DNA of 51,562 bases. Source: a virus. Shown here piece by piece: positions 17,974 through 26,570 of this stretch (position 1 is its first letter; each line of letters starts with the position of its first letter). A program made the position numbers and the translations under genes. The stretch spans positions 1 through 51,562 of IMG/VR virus record IMGVR_UViG_3300036766_000742; one strand, written 5' to 3'. The notes beneath the pieces were generated by a model. The model made no database searches. It saw nothing but the letters and a program-made list of their open reading frames with translations, and was not told the origin of the DNA.

Positions 17974-19485
17974 TTATGGGTGTAAAACCATAAAATTGGT
18001 TATGAATTTAGCTTCTTGACTGCTATTATCACCGCCATGAAAAGACATAGTAAACCCATTAATAGTTTGTCCTGCTGGACTATAGTATACTACAATTGAT
18101 TCATATCCATATGGTTCATATCCAATATAAGTCCATAAAACAGTATAGTATCGTGTAGGCATAGGATTTATAAAATTAACAATAAAACCAAAATCAGGTA
18201 ATACAGTATGTAATAATTTAATACCATACGGATTTTGTCCATTATTCTGCCCGGCAGTCCAGGTATCATTTGGATCTACGGGTCTATTAGCACCTGCATA
18301 AACAACCGATTCAATATTATATGAAGCTGATGAAATCATTACAGTGTTATAACCTGCTGGATATGATGCAGTTGCCATTAATACTGTGCCGAACGCCTTA
18401 ATAGAATTATTCAAAACATAATTTGCAGTTGTAGCATAATCTGCATTTACCGCATAATTCGATGTCAGTGCGTTGGAAGAAGAAATGGAATAACTCGATG
18501 TCAGTGCGTTGGAAGAAGAAATGGAATAACTCGATGTCAATACACTGGAAGCGGAAATATAACTTGCAGTCAATGCGTTGGAAGAAGAAATAGAATAACT
18601 TGAGATTATAGAATAACTTGAGGTTATAACACTTGATGCACTTATCGAGAAACTTGAAGTTCCATTAAGACTACCCGTTATTCCATTTAAAACATTTAAT
18701 GAACCATATATGGTTGATATCCAATCTTTATTTTCAATAAATGACGTGTTCCAAATTGGTAAACTATTAGATGATGAAACCTCATTATAAGGAAGTAAAG
18801 TTACTGTTTCATACCACAAAGGATTAGATAAGAAAAATATGGATAAAGAACCGTATGCAACACGAGGACTACTTTCATCTATATAAGTAGTTCTCACTCT
18901 AAAATATAACGCCTCAGATCCAATATCTAATGATTGAGAAAGTTCCAAATCATAATCAGTAGAAGATATAAATGCCGGATGTAATGGATCTGCATAATTT
19001 GTGAAAACTGTATTTGCAGATGTTGGCTTAGCTGTGTACCATCCAGAGTGTGGATTATTACCATAAGGATCTCCTGGAGATGTATAATTTGTACTTAATA
19101 AATAAGTTTTTGAAACTTGTGATATATCACCTTCAATTTGCAAAGAAATCATCATAGATCTTATTGCTAAATCAGCCTCAAGTCCCATATTATGTGTATA
19201 ATCATTGGCTACACGAAAAAAGTCTACGGAATTGCCGGTGGTATCAGACAATAACCGGGTGATTCCGTAAACTTTCCTATAATTCATAGAATAACTCGAA
19301 GATATTGATGCTGAGGCAAACGATGCAGATATTGCAAAAAGAGACGAACTGACGGGAAAAATACTTAAAGCACTTAATGTTTCCCTATATGTGGTTACTG
19401 ATGCACTATCAACCAATGGAAAATAATCAACCGAAGATGGTTGACCTGGATAAGGATCTAATTGGCTTATTTTTATATCGCTCAT
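17974..19485 (-). CDS. Tail fibre-type protein with SSY repeats
   Basis: 503 residues. The N-terminus (KISQLDPYPGQPSSVDYFPL followed by VDSAS) is the attachment-domain type found in many phage fibres. Residues about 275-345 are a shaft of short (A/S)SS-Y-S-I/L-(S/T)SSNALT repeats, some coded by perfect 36-bp tandem repeats. The C-terminal part is a beta-rich head domain of about 150 residues. It is paralogous in design to the gene 19494-20549, so the phage makes two related fibres. Receptor binding is inferred. Confidence 0.65.
   Translation of the reverse strand: MSDIKISQLDPYPGQPSSVDYFPLVDSASVTTYRETLSALSIFPVSSSLFAISASFASASISSSYSMNYRKVYGITRLLSDTTGNSVDFFRVANDYTHNMGLEADLAIRSMMISLQIEGDISQVSKTYLLSTNYTSPGDPYGNNPHSGWYTAKPTSANTVFTNYADPLHPAFISSTDYDLELSQSLDIGSEALYFRVRTTYIDESSPRVAYGSLSIFFLSNPLWYETVTLLPYNEVSSSNSLPIWNTSFIENKDWISTIYGSLNVLNGITGSLNGTSSFSISASSVITSSYSIISSYSISSSNALTASYISASSVLTSSYSISSSNALTSSYSISSSNALTSNYAVNADYATTANYVLNNSIKAFGTVLMATASYPAGYNTVMISSASYNIESVVYAGANRPVDPNDTWTAGQNNGQNPYGIKLLHTVLPDFGFIVNFINPMPTRYYTVLWTYIGYEPYGYESIVVYYSPAGQTINGFTMSFHGGDNSSQEAKFITNFMVLHP
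18461..18532. repeat. Tandem 36-bp repeat in fibre gene
   Basis: Two perfect 36-bp units (18461-18496, 18497-18532) plus degenerate flanking copies to about 18600. Each unit codes for 12 residues of the SSSNALTSSYSI type. Such repeats allow shaft length to change by recombination. Confidence 0.8.
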
Positions 19486-19493
19486 AATTGCTC

Positions 19494-20549
19494 TTAAAAT
19501 TCTATTACACTTAAACTGGATGTTCCGAACTGGGTGCCATCAACTGATTGATTAAGATAATAATATCCACTGGGATTATAGACGCATCCAAGATAAAATA
19601 TAGGGTCTCCGGTTACAGCAGAAACAAGATCTACATATGTTGCAGATATTGTTTCTACTCCACTTAGACTTGCAGATGATACTGCTATTGAACTTATTAA
19701 AGCGGCCCCTCCTGGTGGATCATATGGACTAATTCTCCATAATACTACTCCTGTAACCCCACCAACTGCCACTGACATATTTATAAGATATGTCGGAAAT
19801 GGATGTGCTGCATTTATCGAGACCATTAACCCACTGGCAGTATCAGGAGTATCTATAGTTATTCCAGTTTGTGATTGTGACCCAGACGAAAGTGCGAACA
19901 ATTTTGCAAAGACTCCATTTTGTCCAACGGTGGCCCACTGAGCAACATCAGAATATATAGCTCTGTTCACGGTCCCTATGACTTTACTTGCAGTAATATA
20001 ACTAGATGTAGATGAAAAACTGGAACTGAGAGTATAGCTGGATGTTGTGGATGTTAAGGCATAACTGGAAGTCAAAGAGGCTAATGCATATGAAGCAGAT
20101 CCATTGAAAATCCCAGGAGTATAAACCAAATATGACGCACTATTTGCATAAGTAGCAAGATTAGCATAAGAAGAAGATAATGCCATTTGAGCGGACGAGG
20201 TTATAGCATAAGAAGCCGTCAAAACATACGAACCGCTCAAAGACCATGAAGCTGATGACGCTTGAAGAGCATATGATGCTGTACTTATATTAAACGCCCA
20301 ACTGGATGTTGATGAATAGGATGCTGTGACTTGTGACGGTGAATAAGAAGTAGAAATCGCTTGAATCGCATAACTTGCGGTTCCCAATAATGAACCCGAC
20401 AATCCAGCGGAAAAAATATAGGTATCCAGATCTTGAAGTGTCAGTTTTTTAGACTCATGTGCTATTACATCCGACAGAAGAAAAAGATCTTGTGGTCGTA
20501 ATTGATTCCATGTAATTTGAACTAGTTCCGATACTTTCTTATTTGCCAT
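19494..20549 (-). CDS. Tail fibre-type protein with ASYA repeats
   Basis: 351 residues. N-terminal KVSEL...DLFLLSDVIAHESKKLTLQD resembles the start of the neighbouring fibre protein. Residues about 50-200 consist of roughly 10-residue units containing (T/S)ASYAL, a regular shaft. The C-terminal about 130 residues form a compact beta domain ending SVIEF. It is 8 nt upstream of the second fibre gene, so the two are probably co-translated and may hetero-assemble. Confidence 0.65.
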   Translation of the reverse strand: MANKKVSELVQITWNQLRPQDLFLLSDVIAHESKKLTLQDLDTYIFSAGLSGSLLGTASYAIQAISTSYSPSQVTASYSSTSSWAFNISTASYALQASSASWSLSGSYVLTASYAITSSAQMALSSSYANLATYANSASYLVYTPGIFNGSASYALASLTSSYALTSTTSSYTLSSSFSSTSSYITASKVIGTVNRAIYSDVAQWATVGQNGVFAKLFALSSGSQSQTGITIDTPDTASGLMVSINAAHPFPTYLINMSVAVGGVTGVVLWRISPYDPPGGAALISSIAVSSASLSGVETISATYVDLVSAVTGDPIFYLGCVYNPSGYYYLNQSVDGTQFGTSSLSVIEF

Positions 20550-20565
20550 ATCCTATATATAGTAA

Positions 20566-21333
20566 TCATAGAGCTTTTTTCATCTTTCGAATGATAAATT
20601 GGACAAGTCCTGACCTTACAATGTCGTCGTCAGTAAATCTAAAAACATGGATTCCATTTGACCGGCTCTCTTCATCATCGAAATGACTGATCATTTTTAT
20701 AAATCCACTTTTTCCATTTATATCACTTTGTTCTGGATCACCCAATATAAATACTTTTGAGAATTCTCCAATGCGTGTAATAAATGTGAAAAGTTCTTTG
20801 AAGGTCATGTTTTGAGCTTCGTCAGCTATGACAACTTTCGCATTCCAGTTCAATCCCCGTAAAAATCCCACAGGAATTCCCGTTACTCTTTCTTCCTTCA
20901 TCAGAACGTCTATATCGTTTTTGGGAAGCAGTTCTATCAATTTATCGAGTAGAGGTTGAATATAAGGCGCAAGTTTTTCGTCAGCTTCACCCGGAAGAAA
21001 TCCGAGTTTGGCATCGGAACTTTCGACGGCACTGCGAACATAGATGAGATCGCTAACACGCTTTTCATTTATCATATTGAGAGCGTGAAGTACTGCCAGG
21101 AAAGTTTTACTTGTTCCTGCCGGACCAGTAACAAACATCACCTTTGTTGTTTTATCGGCGGCAAGTTCCAGAAATTGTTTCTGTTTTTCAGTTAGATCTC
21201 TTTTGTATGTTTTGAGGAGACCTTTGAGTTTTGAGCGTTGAGGAATAATTGGACTGCGATCTGTAGTTTTTACTGATTCATAGTTAAGATTCGGGTTTAT
21301 CAGGTCTTGTATTATCCGGTTTTTCTTTTTCAT
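20566..21333 (-). CDS. phoH: PhoH-like ATPase
   Basis: 256 residues from the ATG at 21333 (a longer frame reaches 21396, but overlaps the upstream gene by 112 nt). Walker A is VTGPAGTSKT, Walker B VVIADEAQNM, and the sensor segment KVFILGDPEQSDI is typical of PhoH. PhoH proteins are P-loop ATPases, common in large and marine phages, with a proposed role in RNA or phosphate-stress metabolism; the exact function in phage is unsettled. Confidence 0.88.
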   Translation of the reverse strand: MKKKNRIIQDLINPNLNYESVKTTDRSPIIPQRSKLKGLLKTYKRDLTEKQKQFLELAADKTTKVMFVTGPAGTSKTFLAVLHALNMINEKRVSDLIYVRSAVESSDAKLGFLPGEADEKLAPYIQPLLDKLIELLPKNDIDVLMKEERVTGIPVGFLRGLNWNAKVVIADEAQNMTFKELFTFITRIGEFSKVFILGDPEQSDINGKSGFIKMISHFDDEESRSNGIHVFRFTDDDIVRSGLVQFIIRKMKKAL

Positions 21334-21652
21334 CAGGTTTGTCTTTGAGAATTTTTCGTAACTCTTCCACTCTCGGGCATAACTCAAATATTTCATTTTT
21401 TTTATAATATTGACTTATATGGTCGAGATTTGGAACAAACTCCGTTTTGTTGATTGTTACAACAAATTTGGAATTCTTAAATTGAAATACTTCAACAATG
21501 TCAAGCTTGTTTTCTACTGCAAACTTTATTGATCCTACTATATGCTCCATCATATCAATTTTGAACTTCTTGACAAATTCACGCATTTTATCATTTTCAT
21601 TAGGAAGAATATAAGAATCTGGTTCAATAATAGAGGAGTGTTCATTTTTCAT
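21284..21652 (-). CDS. Hypothetical protein upstream of phoH
   Basis: 122 residues, with a helix-rich acidic N-terminus, a central beta hairpin (VEVFQFKNSKFVVTINKTEF) and a Lys/Glu/Pro-rich tail (DKPDEKEKPDNTRPDKPES) that looks disordered. It overlaps the start of phoH by 50 nt, which suggests translational coupling. No family recognised. Confidence 0.5.
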   Translation of the reverse strand: MKNEHSSIIEPDSYILPNENDKMREFVKKFKIDMMEHIVGSIKFAVENKLDIVEVFQFKNSKFVVTINKTEFVPNLDHISQYYKKNEIFELCPRVEELRKILKDKPDEKEKPDNTRPDKPES

Positions 21653-21791
21653 ATATTTTGTTTCAGTATATTTTCTAATGTCAATTTAACCATACCAATA
21701 AATATTGTTTCCAAGATTAATAAAATGGATTAGCATAAAAAATAAAAGCGAACATTTACGTTTTTTTATATTTTCTATTATATTTATTACC

Positions 21792-22244
21792 ATGACTATA
21801 GAATTATGGAAAAACATAAAAAACTATGAAAATATTTATCAAGTATCTTCATATGGAAAAATTAGACGAATTACTAAAAAATATAAACGAGCCGAAACAA
21901 TGAAATTATCACTCAATACCAGTAAATATTTGAGAGTATCTTTATGGAAGAATGGAAAACGTAAATTTTATTTAGTACATAGATTAGTAGCCGAGGCATT
22001 TATTCCAAATATTTATCCAGAAAAAATTTTTATTCATCATAAAGATCATAATAGGAAAAATAACTGTGTAGAAAATTTAGAATGGGTAACTTCTCAAACA
22101 AATACAGATCATACGTATCATTTTTCTATAGAACAAATCATAGATCATACTATCAACACAATATTTTCTATTCTAAAAACAAAAAAGCCGAACAATATCA
22201 CTTGTTCGGCTATTCGATCAACTCTTGTAACACCCTTAGCATAA
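21792..22244 (+). CDS. HNH homing endonuclease with NUMOD4 motif (plus strand)
   Basis: 150 residues from the ATG at 21792; the in-frame extension upstream lacks a good start context. NUMOD4 at the N-terminus (ELWKNIKNYENIYQVSSYGK), then an HNH nuclease core HRLVAEAFIPN...IHHKDHNRKNNCVENLEWV. It is transcribed against its neighbours, and its 3' end runs through the terminator of the minus-strand gene at 22254. A TATTTATT box lies 3 nt before the ATG. Confidence 0.88.
   Translation: MTIELWKNIKNYENIYQVSSYGKIRRITKKYKRAETMKLSLNTSKYLRVSLWKNGKRKFYLVHRLVAEAFIPNIYPEKIFIHHKDHNRKNNCVENLEWVTSQTNTDHTYHFSIEQIIDHTINTIFSILKTKKPNNITCSAIRSTLVTPLA
22184..22211 (-). terminator. Rho-independent terminator
   Basis: Minus strand GCCGAACAA / TTGTTCGGC (9 pairs, 6-nt loop) followed by TTTTTTG. 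Ends the operon 23341-22254 and is embedded in the end of the plus-strand HNH gene. Confidence 0.8.
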
Positions 22245-22253
22245 ATAAATATG

Positions 22254-22493
22254 TTATTCTGTAACTGCACATTTATTAGATTTAAGATCTGCGAATGATT
22301 CTTCCATCGTCTTTACTCTGAATGGACGAATGGATAAAACATGAAGAATCTGACTTATATCATTTACGTCGAGAATAACATGGCTTAGTCCCATTTGAGC
22401 AGCCGCTTCTACTTCGGCACATACCTTGTGTTGTAGATTTTCGAATTCTTTCTCTTTGCTGCGGCACTCGACATCTTCTTCTGGAGTTCTCAT
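22254..22493 (-). CDS. Small hypothetical protein
   Basis: 79 residues, with a charged N-terminal helix (ECRSKEKEFENLQHKVCAEV) and a segment AAQMGLSHVILDVNDISQIL. Last gene of the four-gene set 23341-22254, immediately before a terminator. No family recognised. Confidence 0.5.
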   Translation of the reverse strand: MRTPEEDVECRSKEKEFENLQHKVCAEVEAAAQMGLSHVILDVNDISQILHVLSIRPFRVKTMEESFADLKSNKCAVTE

Positions 22494-22510
22494 ATGTTTT
22501 TATATTTAGT

Positions 22511-22792
22511 TTACCATATTCGGTGCTTTTTAGATTCGTATTGAACAATTTCGACTTTCTCCTTATAAGAGTGTTTAGTTGCTACATTATTCCAAAAGTC
22601 TCGTTCGATAATTGCCTCTGGATCGGTCTGAGTAGAATATTCTTTATCTGACACTCGAAACCCGTCACGAACTACTACATAAGTCGGAGGTTTAGATTCA
22701 GGTTTCTTCTCGATTTCTTTCACTACCTGTTGCTGCGGTTGAACAGGTGTGGTTTCCTCATCACTTTTTACCGTTTTGGCTTTTTTTCCCAT
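22511..22792 (-). CDS. Small basic/acidic hypothetical protein
   Basis: 93 residues. The first 35 are low-complexity (Lys, Glu, Gln, Pro), followed by a globular segment YVVVRDGFRVSDKEYSTQTD. Overlaps the upstream gene by about 30 nt. No family recognised. Confidence 0.5.
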   Translation of the reverse strand: MGKKAKTVKSDEETTPVQPQQQVVKEIEKKPESKPPTYVVVRDGFRVSDKEYSTQTDPEAIIERDFWNNVATKHSYKEKVEIVQYESKKHRIW

Positions 22793-23063
22793 ATTTGGCT
22801 AATTTTTTTGTTAGGAACTCGACAAGCCGCTGGGCATCTTTTCGTGTTACGATGGTGTGATCTGCCCACGGATTGCCTGTTTTCATTATTCCTTCACACC
22901 ATCGAATTCTCTCCTTCTTGGACATTGGAAGTTCACATGGATGTGTTACCCACATGGCAAAATTGAATTGCCCAATATCTTTGTCAAAATCGTCATAGTT
23001 AACTTCAAGGACACTACATCCCCCACAATTACATTTTATAAATATTGACTCCGAATTATTCAT
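22761..23063 (-). CDS. Hypothetical protein with Cys-x-Cys-Gly-Gly-Cys knuckle
   Basis: 100 residues. The N-terminal SIFIKCNCGGCSVLEV is a small metal-knuckle or Zn-ribbon half, followed by an acidic stretch and a Trp-rich middle. The C-terminus is Lys-rich. Overlaps its upstream neighbour by 4 nt (ATGA-type coupling). Function unknown. Confidence 0.5.
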   Translation of the reverse strand: MNNSESIFIKCNCGGCSVLEVNYDDFDKDIGQFNFAMWVTHPCELPMSKKERIRWCEGIMKTGNPWADHTIVTRKDAQRLVEFLTKKLAKYGKKSQNGKK

Positions 23064-23341
23064 GATTCTTCGTGATTATTAACCCAAGAGTTAATTTTGA
23101 TGAAGCCATGTGTCCAGGTAATAATCAAAGCGACAAAATGAATCCAGAACCAAGCACACATTCCCATTGCTGTATAAATCCATACTAGAATAAGAATACG
23201 AGGAATGAGAATGGAAGTAATTACGTTCACGAAGGTCGAAGTTTCATGATATGGAAGGTTCCCGCTGATCCACCAAAAGAAAAGGGTGAATCGTGGGAGA
23301 AATAATGAGAGCAAGAGAAACCAAATGCCAATATCATGCAT
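23060..23341 (-). CDS. Membrane protein, 2-3 helices
   Basis: 93 residues, very hydrophobic: WFLLLSLFLPRFTLFFWWI, then a central ILIPRILILVWIYTAMGMC and FVALIITWT. First gene after the promoter at 23369-23397. Could be a holin-like or envelope-modifying protein, but no specific signature is seen. Confidence 0.5.
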   Translation of the reverse strand: MHDIGIWFLLLSLFLPRFTLFFWWISGNLPYHETSTFVNVITSILIPRILILVWIYTAMGMCAWFWIHFVALIITWTHGFIKINSWVNNHEES

Positions 23342-23368
23342 AACTTTTTCCTTTCATTTAACGAATAT

Positions 23369-23397
23369 AGAATATCACAATTCGAAGAGGTTGTCAA
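23369..23397 (-). promoter_or_regulatory. sigma70-type promoter
   Basis: TTGACA, 17 bp, TATTCT on the minus strand; starts the operon 23341-22254. Confidence 0.65.
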
Positions 23398-23875
23398 GTC
23401 CCTTTTTAGATTTCTTGGGGATATTTATAATAGATGAAGAGACAAATAGAATTGTCCCATTGCTGGTTACATTTTCGCTGTCTCATAAGAATGCTTCGGG
23501 AACGCATATTTGAAGGTAAACACCGAGGGCGAGTGTGTTGGCATATTTTATTTTATCTCAAAGGAATGTTTCGCAATCTTGGCATATAAGTACATAAAAA
23601 GCCAGCACCCGAAGATGCCGGCTTTGTTGGTTTCGAAATTTACAAGTTCGATGACAGCATTTTCACTTTCATTTCATCATCATCACCGATTTTAGCATCC
23701 ATATCTAGTCGGCTACTTTAGTGTATTTTTTCACAGTCGGAGGGATGCCCTCTGTGCCTTTACACGCAAAATTCATATACGCCTCGGGAGTTACCCGATA
23801 TTGACGATTTGAACGGGCGATAATAAATATCTGCAATTACTCGTAGCTGTCCCTGCCTCAAGGGAACTTGTAAAT
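23398..23875. other. Gene-free 478-bp segment at the end of the tRNA island
   Basis: No convincing ORF. It holds a terminator (23597-23627) and, between 23700 and 23875 on the minus strand, several short hairpins (CACAG/CTGTG with an inner GGG/CCC; CGGG-TAACT-CCCG). A TTCAAAT near 23815 resembles a T-loop but has no matching T-stem, so a decayed tRNA is possible. Confidence 0.4.
23597..23627 (-). terminator. Terminator downstream of the tRNA island
   Basis: Minus strand AGCCGGCA / TGCTGGCT (8 pairs) with a TCTTCGGG loop, then TTTTTATG. Correctly placed to end transcripts of the tRNA array. Confidence 0.75.
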
Positions 23876-23968
23876 TGGCGGAAGGTGAGGGATTTGAACC
23901 CCCGGTGGTTTTTAAGGCCACATTCGCTTTCGAGGCGAGCGCCATAATCCAGACTCGACCAACCTTCC
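23876..23968 (-). tRNA. tRNA-Ser(CGA)
   Basis: Acceptor GGAAGGT/ACCTTCC, G73, encoded CCA, long variable arm. Anticodon loop CTCGAAA reads UCG. Canonical T-loop TTCAAAT. The 5' end abuts the stop codon of the gene at 23969. Confidence 0.92.
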
Positions 23969-24340
23969 TTAATTAAAACGCAAGTTAATGGGTGCTCCTG
24001 GATATATATTTGTCCAAACCTCATTACTATTTGTTGGTGATTCCAATCCGTTGGTAGTTATACATGTTGCTATAAAACTCCAGGGACCACTATAAAGATT
24101 TGTCACAATAGCATTGGTTGCTGGTATGGAGACCAAAAGTGTCATAGTTGCATTTGTATTTCCAGGAAGTACAAATACAGTATTCGTTCCAGGAGTAGCA
24201 TATATTTTCACGGTTCCAACGGTTGGATCAGTAACCGGATTCCATGCTAAATTAACCGAACCAGCGAATGATGTAGCCACGAGTATCAAAACACTCAATG
24301 TTACGAATAGTTTTTTGATCATATATTTTCTTTTTTTCAT
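23969..24340 (-). CDS. Secreted FN3-like small protein A
   Basis: 123 residues. N-terminal signal peptide (KKLFVTLSVLILVATSFAGS, cleavage probably after SFA). The mature part is a single beta-sandwich of fibronectin type III flavour (VNLAWNPVTDPTVGTVKIYA...SFIATCITTNGLESPTNSNE). Paralogue of 24349-24696. The stop codon touches the 5' end of tRNA-Ser(CGA). Exported phage proteins of this kind could act in the periplasm or at the cell surface, for example in adhesion or superinfection exclusion; that is a guess. Confidence 0.65.
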   Translation of the reverse strand: MKKRKYMIKKLFVTLSVLILVATSFAGSVNLAWNPVTDPTVGTVKIYATPGTNTVFVLPGNTNATMTLLVSIPATNAIVTNLYSGPWSFIATCITTNGLESPTNSNEVWTNIYPGAPINLRFN

Positions 24341-24348
24341 TGTTATTA

Positions 24349-24696
24349 TTAGTAAAGATTGACTCTAATATTTTTTACATTTTTCCATATCTCATTACTG
24401 TTAATTGATTCCAGTCCTTTATTTGTTGAAGTAAGAGATGTTGCAACAAAACTCCACGTTTTATTTGAAATTCCCGCAATTGTAGCAGAAGTTGCTGGCA
24501 TACGAACTACAAGTGTTATAGTTGCATTTGAATCATTTTTTGCAAATACTGTATTTGTTCCGGGAACAGCATATATCTTTACAAATTTCACACCTGGATC
24601 AATAATTTTGTTCCATTTCAAAGTAACTGATCCAGCAAAGAGCATTGATGAAAACATCAAAATGGTCAATATTATGACTAATTTTTTGTTTCTCAT
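24349..24696 (-). CDS. Secreted FN3-like small protein B (paralogue of A)
   Basis: 115 residues from the ATG at 24696; the longer frame would read through tRNA-Ser(GGA). Signal peptide (KKLVIILTILMFSSMLFAGS), then the same fold: VTLKWNKIIDPGVKFVKIYA...WSFVATSLTSTNKGLESINS. Clear tandem duplicate of the gene at 23969. Starts 6 nt after the CCA of tRNA-Ser(GGA). Confidence 0.65.
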   Translation of the reverse strand: MRNKKLVIILTILMFSSMLFAGSVTLKWNKIIDPGVKFVKIYAVPGTNTVFAKNDSNATITLVVRMPATSATIAGISNKTWSFVATSLTSTNKGLESINSNEIWKNVKNIRVNLY

Positions 24697-24701
24697 AAAT
24701 T

Positions 24702-24789
24702 TGGCGGTTAGGGAGGGATTTGAACCCCCGGAGGTTTTATCCTCGCATGATCTCCAATCATGTGCCTTAAGCCACTCAGCCACCTAACC
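24702..24789 (-). tRNA. tRNA-Ser(GGA)
   Basis: Acceptor GGTTAGG/CCTAACC, G73, CCA encoded, long variable arm, anticodon loop TTGGAGA (reads UCC), T-loop TTCAAAT. Confidence 0.92.
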
Positions 24790-24991
24790 ATCCTTTGGCG
24801 AAGTCTTATAGAAGTTTGACACCTAGACCTCTTCGCTGTCACCGCTATCCGCTCTTTGGGTTGCGGACTCCCATCACGATCTTCGATACAACTAAAGTAT
24901 CTACTTATTGCTCGTGGTCGCCCCATGTGTCCACACTACGGGGATTTCATTTTTAGGTATTCTCGCTTCGTCAAAGAACTATAAAAGTGGT
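24790..24991. other. Non-coding spacer, possible decayed tRNA
   Basis: No ORF or complete tRNA found. A 24793-24835 piece has complementary GGCGAAG/CTTCGCC ends followed by A, as in an acceptor stem, but no proper arms between them. Confidence 0.3.
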
Positions 24992-25189
24992 TTAAGGAAG
25001 AGATGGAATATTTATATCTCCATCCTTAATTTTCTTCTCAAGCACATCTACTCTTTCTTGAAGAGCATAAATACTCAAAAGAACATTATTGATTGCGTTT
25101 ACCAAATCTTTACCAGTTTCATTTATTTTCTCTGCGGTAACTGGTTCTGTCACTTCCCTAATGGGTAACGATGGTATAATAGGTTTCAT
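24992..25189 (-). CDS. Small coiled-coil protein
   Basis: 65 residues (MKPIIPSLPIREVTEPVTAE...). The C-terminal half is a heptad-patterned helix (AINNVLLSIYALQERVDVLE), likely an oligomerising coiled coil. Starts about 22 nt after tRNA-Gln(CUG), behind an AAAGAAAAG stretch. No family recognised. Confidence 0.55.
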   Translation of the reverse strand: MKPIIPSLPIREVTEPVTAEKINETGKDLVNAINNVLLSIYALQERVDVLEKKIKDGDINIPSLP

Positions 25190-25211
25190 TTTCTTTTCTT
25201 TCTTTTCAAAA

Positions 25212-25285
25212 TGGCTGCCTACCCACGATTTGAACGTGGGCGAAATCTTTCAGAGAGATTCATGCTACCACTACATCAGTAGGCA
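25212..25285 (-). tRNA. tRNA-Gln(CUG)
   Basis: Acceptor TGCCTAC/GTAGGCA, G73, CCA. Anticodon loop CTCTGAA reads CAG. T-loop TTCAAAT. Its first 26 nt are also the last codons of the HNH gene at 25260. Confidence 0.92.
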
Positions 25286-25697
25286 ATATTATTTTTCCAG
25301 CGTGTATTTTTCTATGACAATTTGCACAGACAACTACACACTTTTTTATTTCATCTAACATTCGCTGTTTGCTCTTGTTAGAAACAAGTTTTGCGATTGA
25401 CAAATCTTTTTTAGTTGGATCTAAATGATGAAAATCCAAACAGACTGGATCGTTTTCTTTTTTACATGCTTTACATCCACGTTCTGCTTTTATCACATCA
25501 GTTATATCTAACAAAATCTGCCGACATTTCTTGCAATCTTCAAGTTTAGATTTTGGATCTTTTTGATATCCATCTCTAACTTCTTTTCTATGACACGTCT
25601 TGCATCTACTATACAAACCATCTTTGGCAGATTTTCTCGGAGAAAACTCCTCAAATGGTTTTGGGATTTTACATATAGTACATATTTTCATGTACAA
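25260..25697 (-). CDS. HNH homing endonuclease overlapping tRNA-Gln
   Basis: 145 residues. Two CxxC pairs at the N-terminus (CTICKIPK...CKTCH) and (CKKC...CKAC), then the HNH core DFHHLDPTKKDLSIAKLV and CVVVCANCHRKIHAG. The final codons (PTDVVVA-stop) are read from the 5' acceptor and D-arm of tRNA-Gln(CUG), so the ORF and the tRNA cannot evolve independently. Related in design to the HNH gene at 40098-40445. Confidence 0.85.
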   Translation of the reverse strand: MYMKICTICKIPKPFEEFSPRKSAKDGLYSRCKTCHRKEVRDGYQKDPKSKLEDCKKCRQILLDITDVIKAERGCKACKKENDPVCLDFHHLDPTKKDLSIAKLVSNKSKQRMLDEIKKCVVVCANCHRKIHAGKIILPTDVVVA

Positions 25698-25802
25698 TAT
25701 ATATAATCCTGTGTCAGAAACCGTTCAGATTTCTGACACGGAAATTATATGTCTCTCAGTGAGGCACACATTAATTGTTTATACCTACTCATATTGCTAT
25801 AC

Positions 25803-26225
25803 TTACTTGGTTGCCGGGGCATTTGTAGGTGTTGCTACAATAGATTTCCTTATTGGCCCAAGAGTACTAAATCTTGCTGATGGAGCATTAGTACCACCCA
25901 ATGTAACATTTCCAATGCCAGTATCTTCCTGTATGGTTGTATCAAAAGGATTGGCACTCTGTCCTATATTAAATGTATCCATATAAGGCGGTGCATAAAC
26001 TACATTCGTACCAGTAGGAATTATTTGCACAATTTCACTAAAAAATCCCATTTTTACCGATGGAGTTGAATTTGCTGATGTAGATGAAGTTTCCACGATA
26101 ATACCCAATCCTCTGGTCTTAACTATAACCATCTTATCTGAATTCATGATGGTTGTACATCCTACCAGTAAAAGTGTAAATGCTGCAAACAAACTGTATA
26201 GAATTCTCTTCATATTTTTTCTCAT
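25803..26225 (-). CDS. Lipoprotein
   Basis: 140 residues with a lipoprotein signal (KRILYSLFAAFTLLLVGC, lipobox LLVGC). The mature part is Thr/Asn/Ser-rich, with a conserved-looking block VVYAPPYMDTFNIGQSANPF and a low-complexity tail (TPTNAPATK). Should be anchored in the outer or inner membrane. Together with the two FN3-like secreted proteins it makes an envelope-directed group within the island. A TATTTATA box precedes the start. Confidence 0.65.
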   Translation of the reverse strand: MRKNMKRILYSLFAAFTLLLVGCTTIMNSDKMVIVKTRGLGIIVETSSTSANSTPSVKMGFFSEIVQIIPTGTNVVYAPPYMDTFNIGQSANPFDTTIQEDTGIGNVTLGGTNAPSARFSTLGPIRKSIVATPTNAPATK

Positions 26226-26272
26226 CTATAAATATCAACTCCCTTTGTCAAAGTGCCGTGATATTCTTGAAT

Positions 26273-26346
26273 TGGTGGAGCCACGGGGAATCGCACCCCG
26301 ATCTCGACTATGCCATAGTCATGTCCTACTGTTGAACGATGGCCCC
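26273..26346 (-). tRNA. tRNA-Ala(GGC), variant elbow
   Basis: Acceptor GGGGCCA with TGGCTCC (one G-T), A73, CCA. Anticodon loop ATGGCAT reads GCC. Variant elbow: D-loop AACAGTA (A18 G19), T-loop TGCGATT (G55). Confidence 0.85.
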
Positions 26347-26570
26347 CATACCAGGAGGAAGTGCCTCCCGGCTGGATGTACAATACCATGAGGTATTGAC
26401 TTTCCGGCTTTTTTATACACCCGCCTCCCGGTGTTATGTATCGCCCGTGAAGTAGGAGTTGATTAACGAACCTTGATCTTATCTCAGCCTCGTTAACCCC
26501 AGGGGTATCATTTTTCGTCACCTATGCAAGCATTATGCATCCTAAGCCGTGCGTGAAAAGACGAATACCG
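26347..26570. other. Unassigned spacer in tRNA island
   Basis: No ORF of note and no complete tRNA. Contains a direct repeat of GCCTCCCGG (near 26364 and 26424) and an ATACCATGAGGTAT hairpin. TGTATC at about 26585 and GATACA at about 26436 could close a long stem. Confidence 0.3.

Noticed and set aside
24359-24787. 142-codon plus-strand ORF
   Set aside because: Antisense of the secreted FN3-like gene and tRNA-Ser(GGA); the minus strand has the signal peptide and paralogue support.
26347-26570. Additional tRNA
   Set aside because: Some tRNA-like pieces (TTCG, short stems) occur but no acceptor, T-arm and CCA could be combined.
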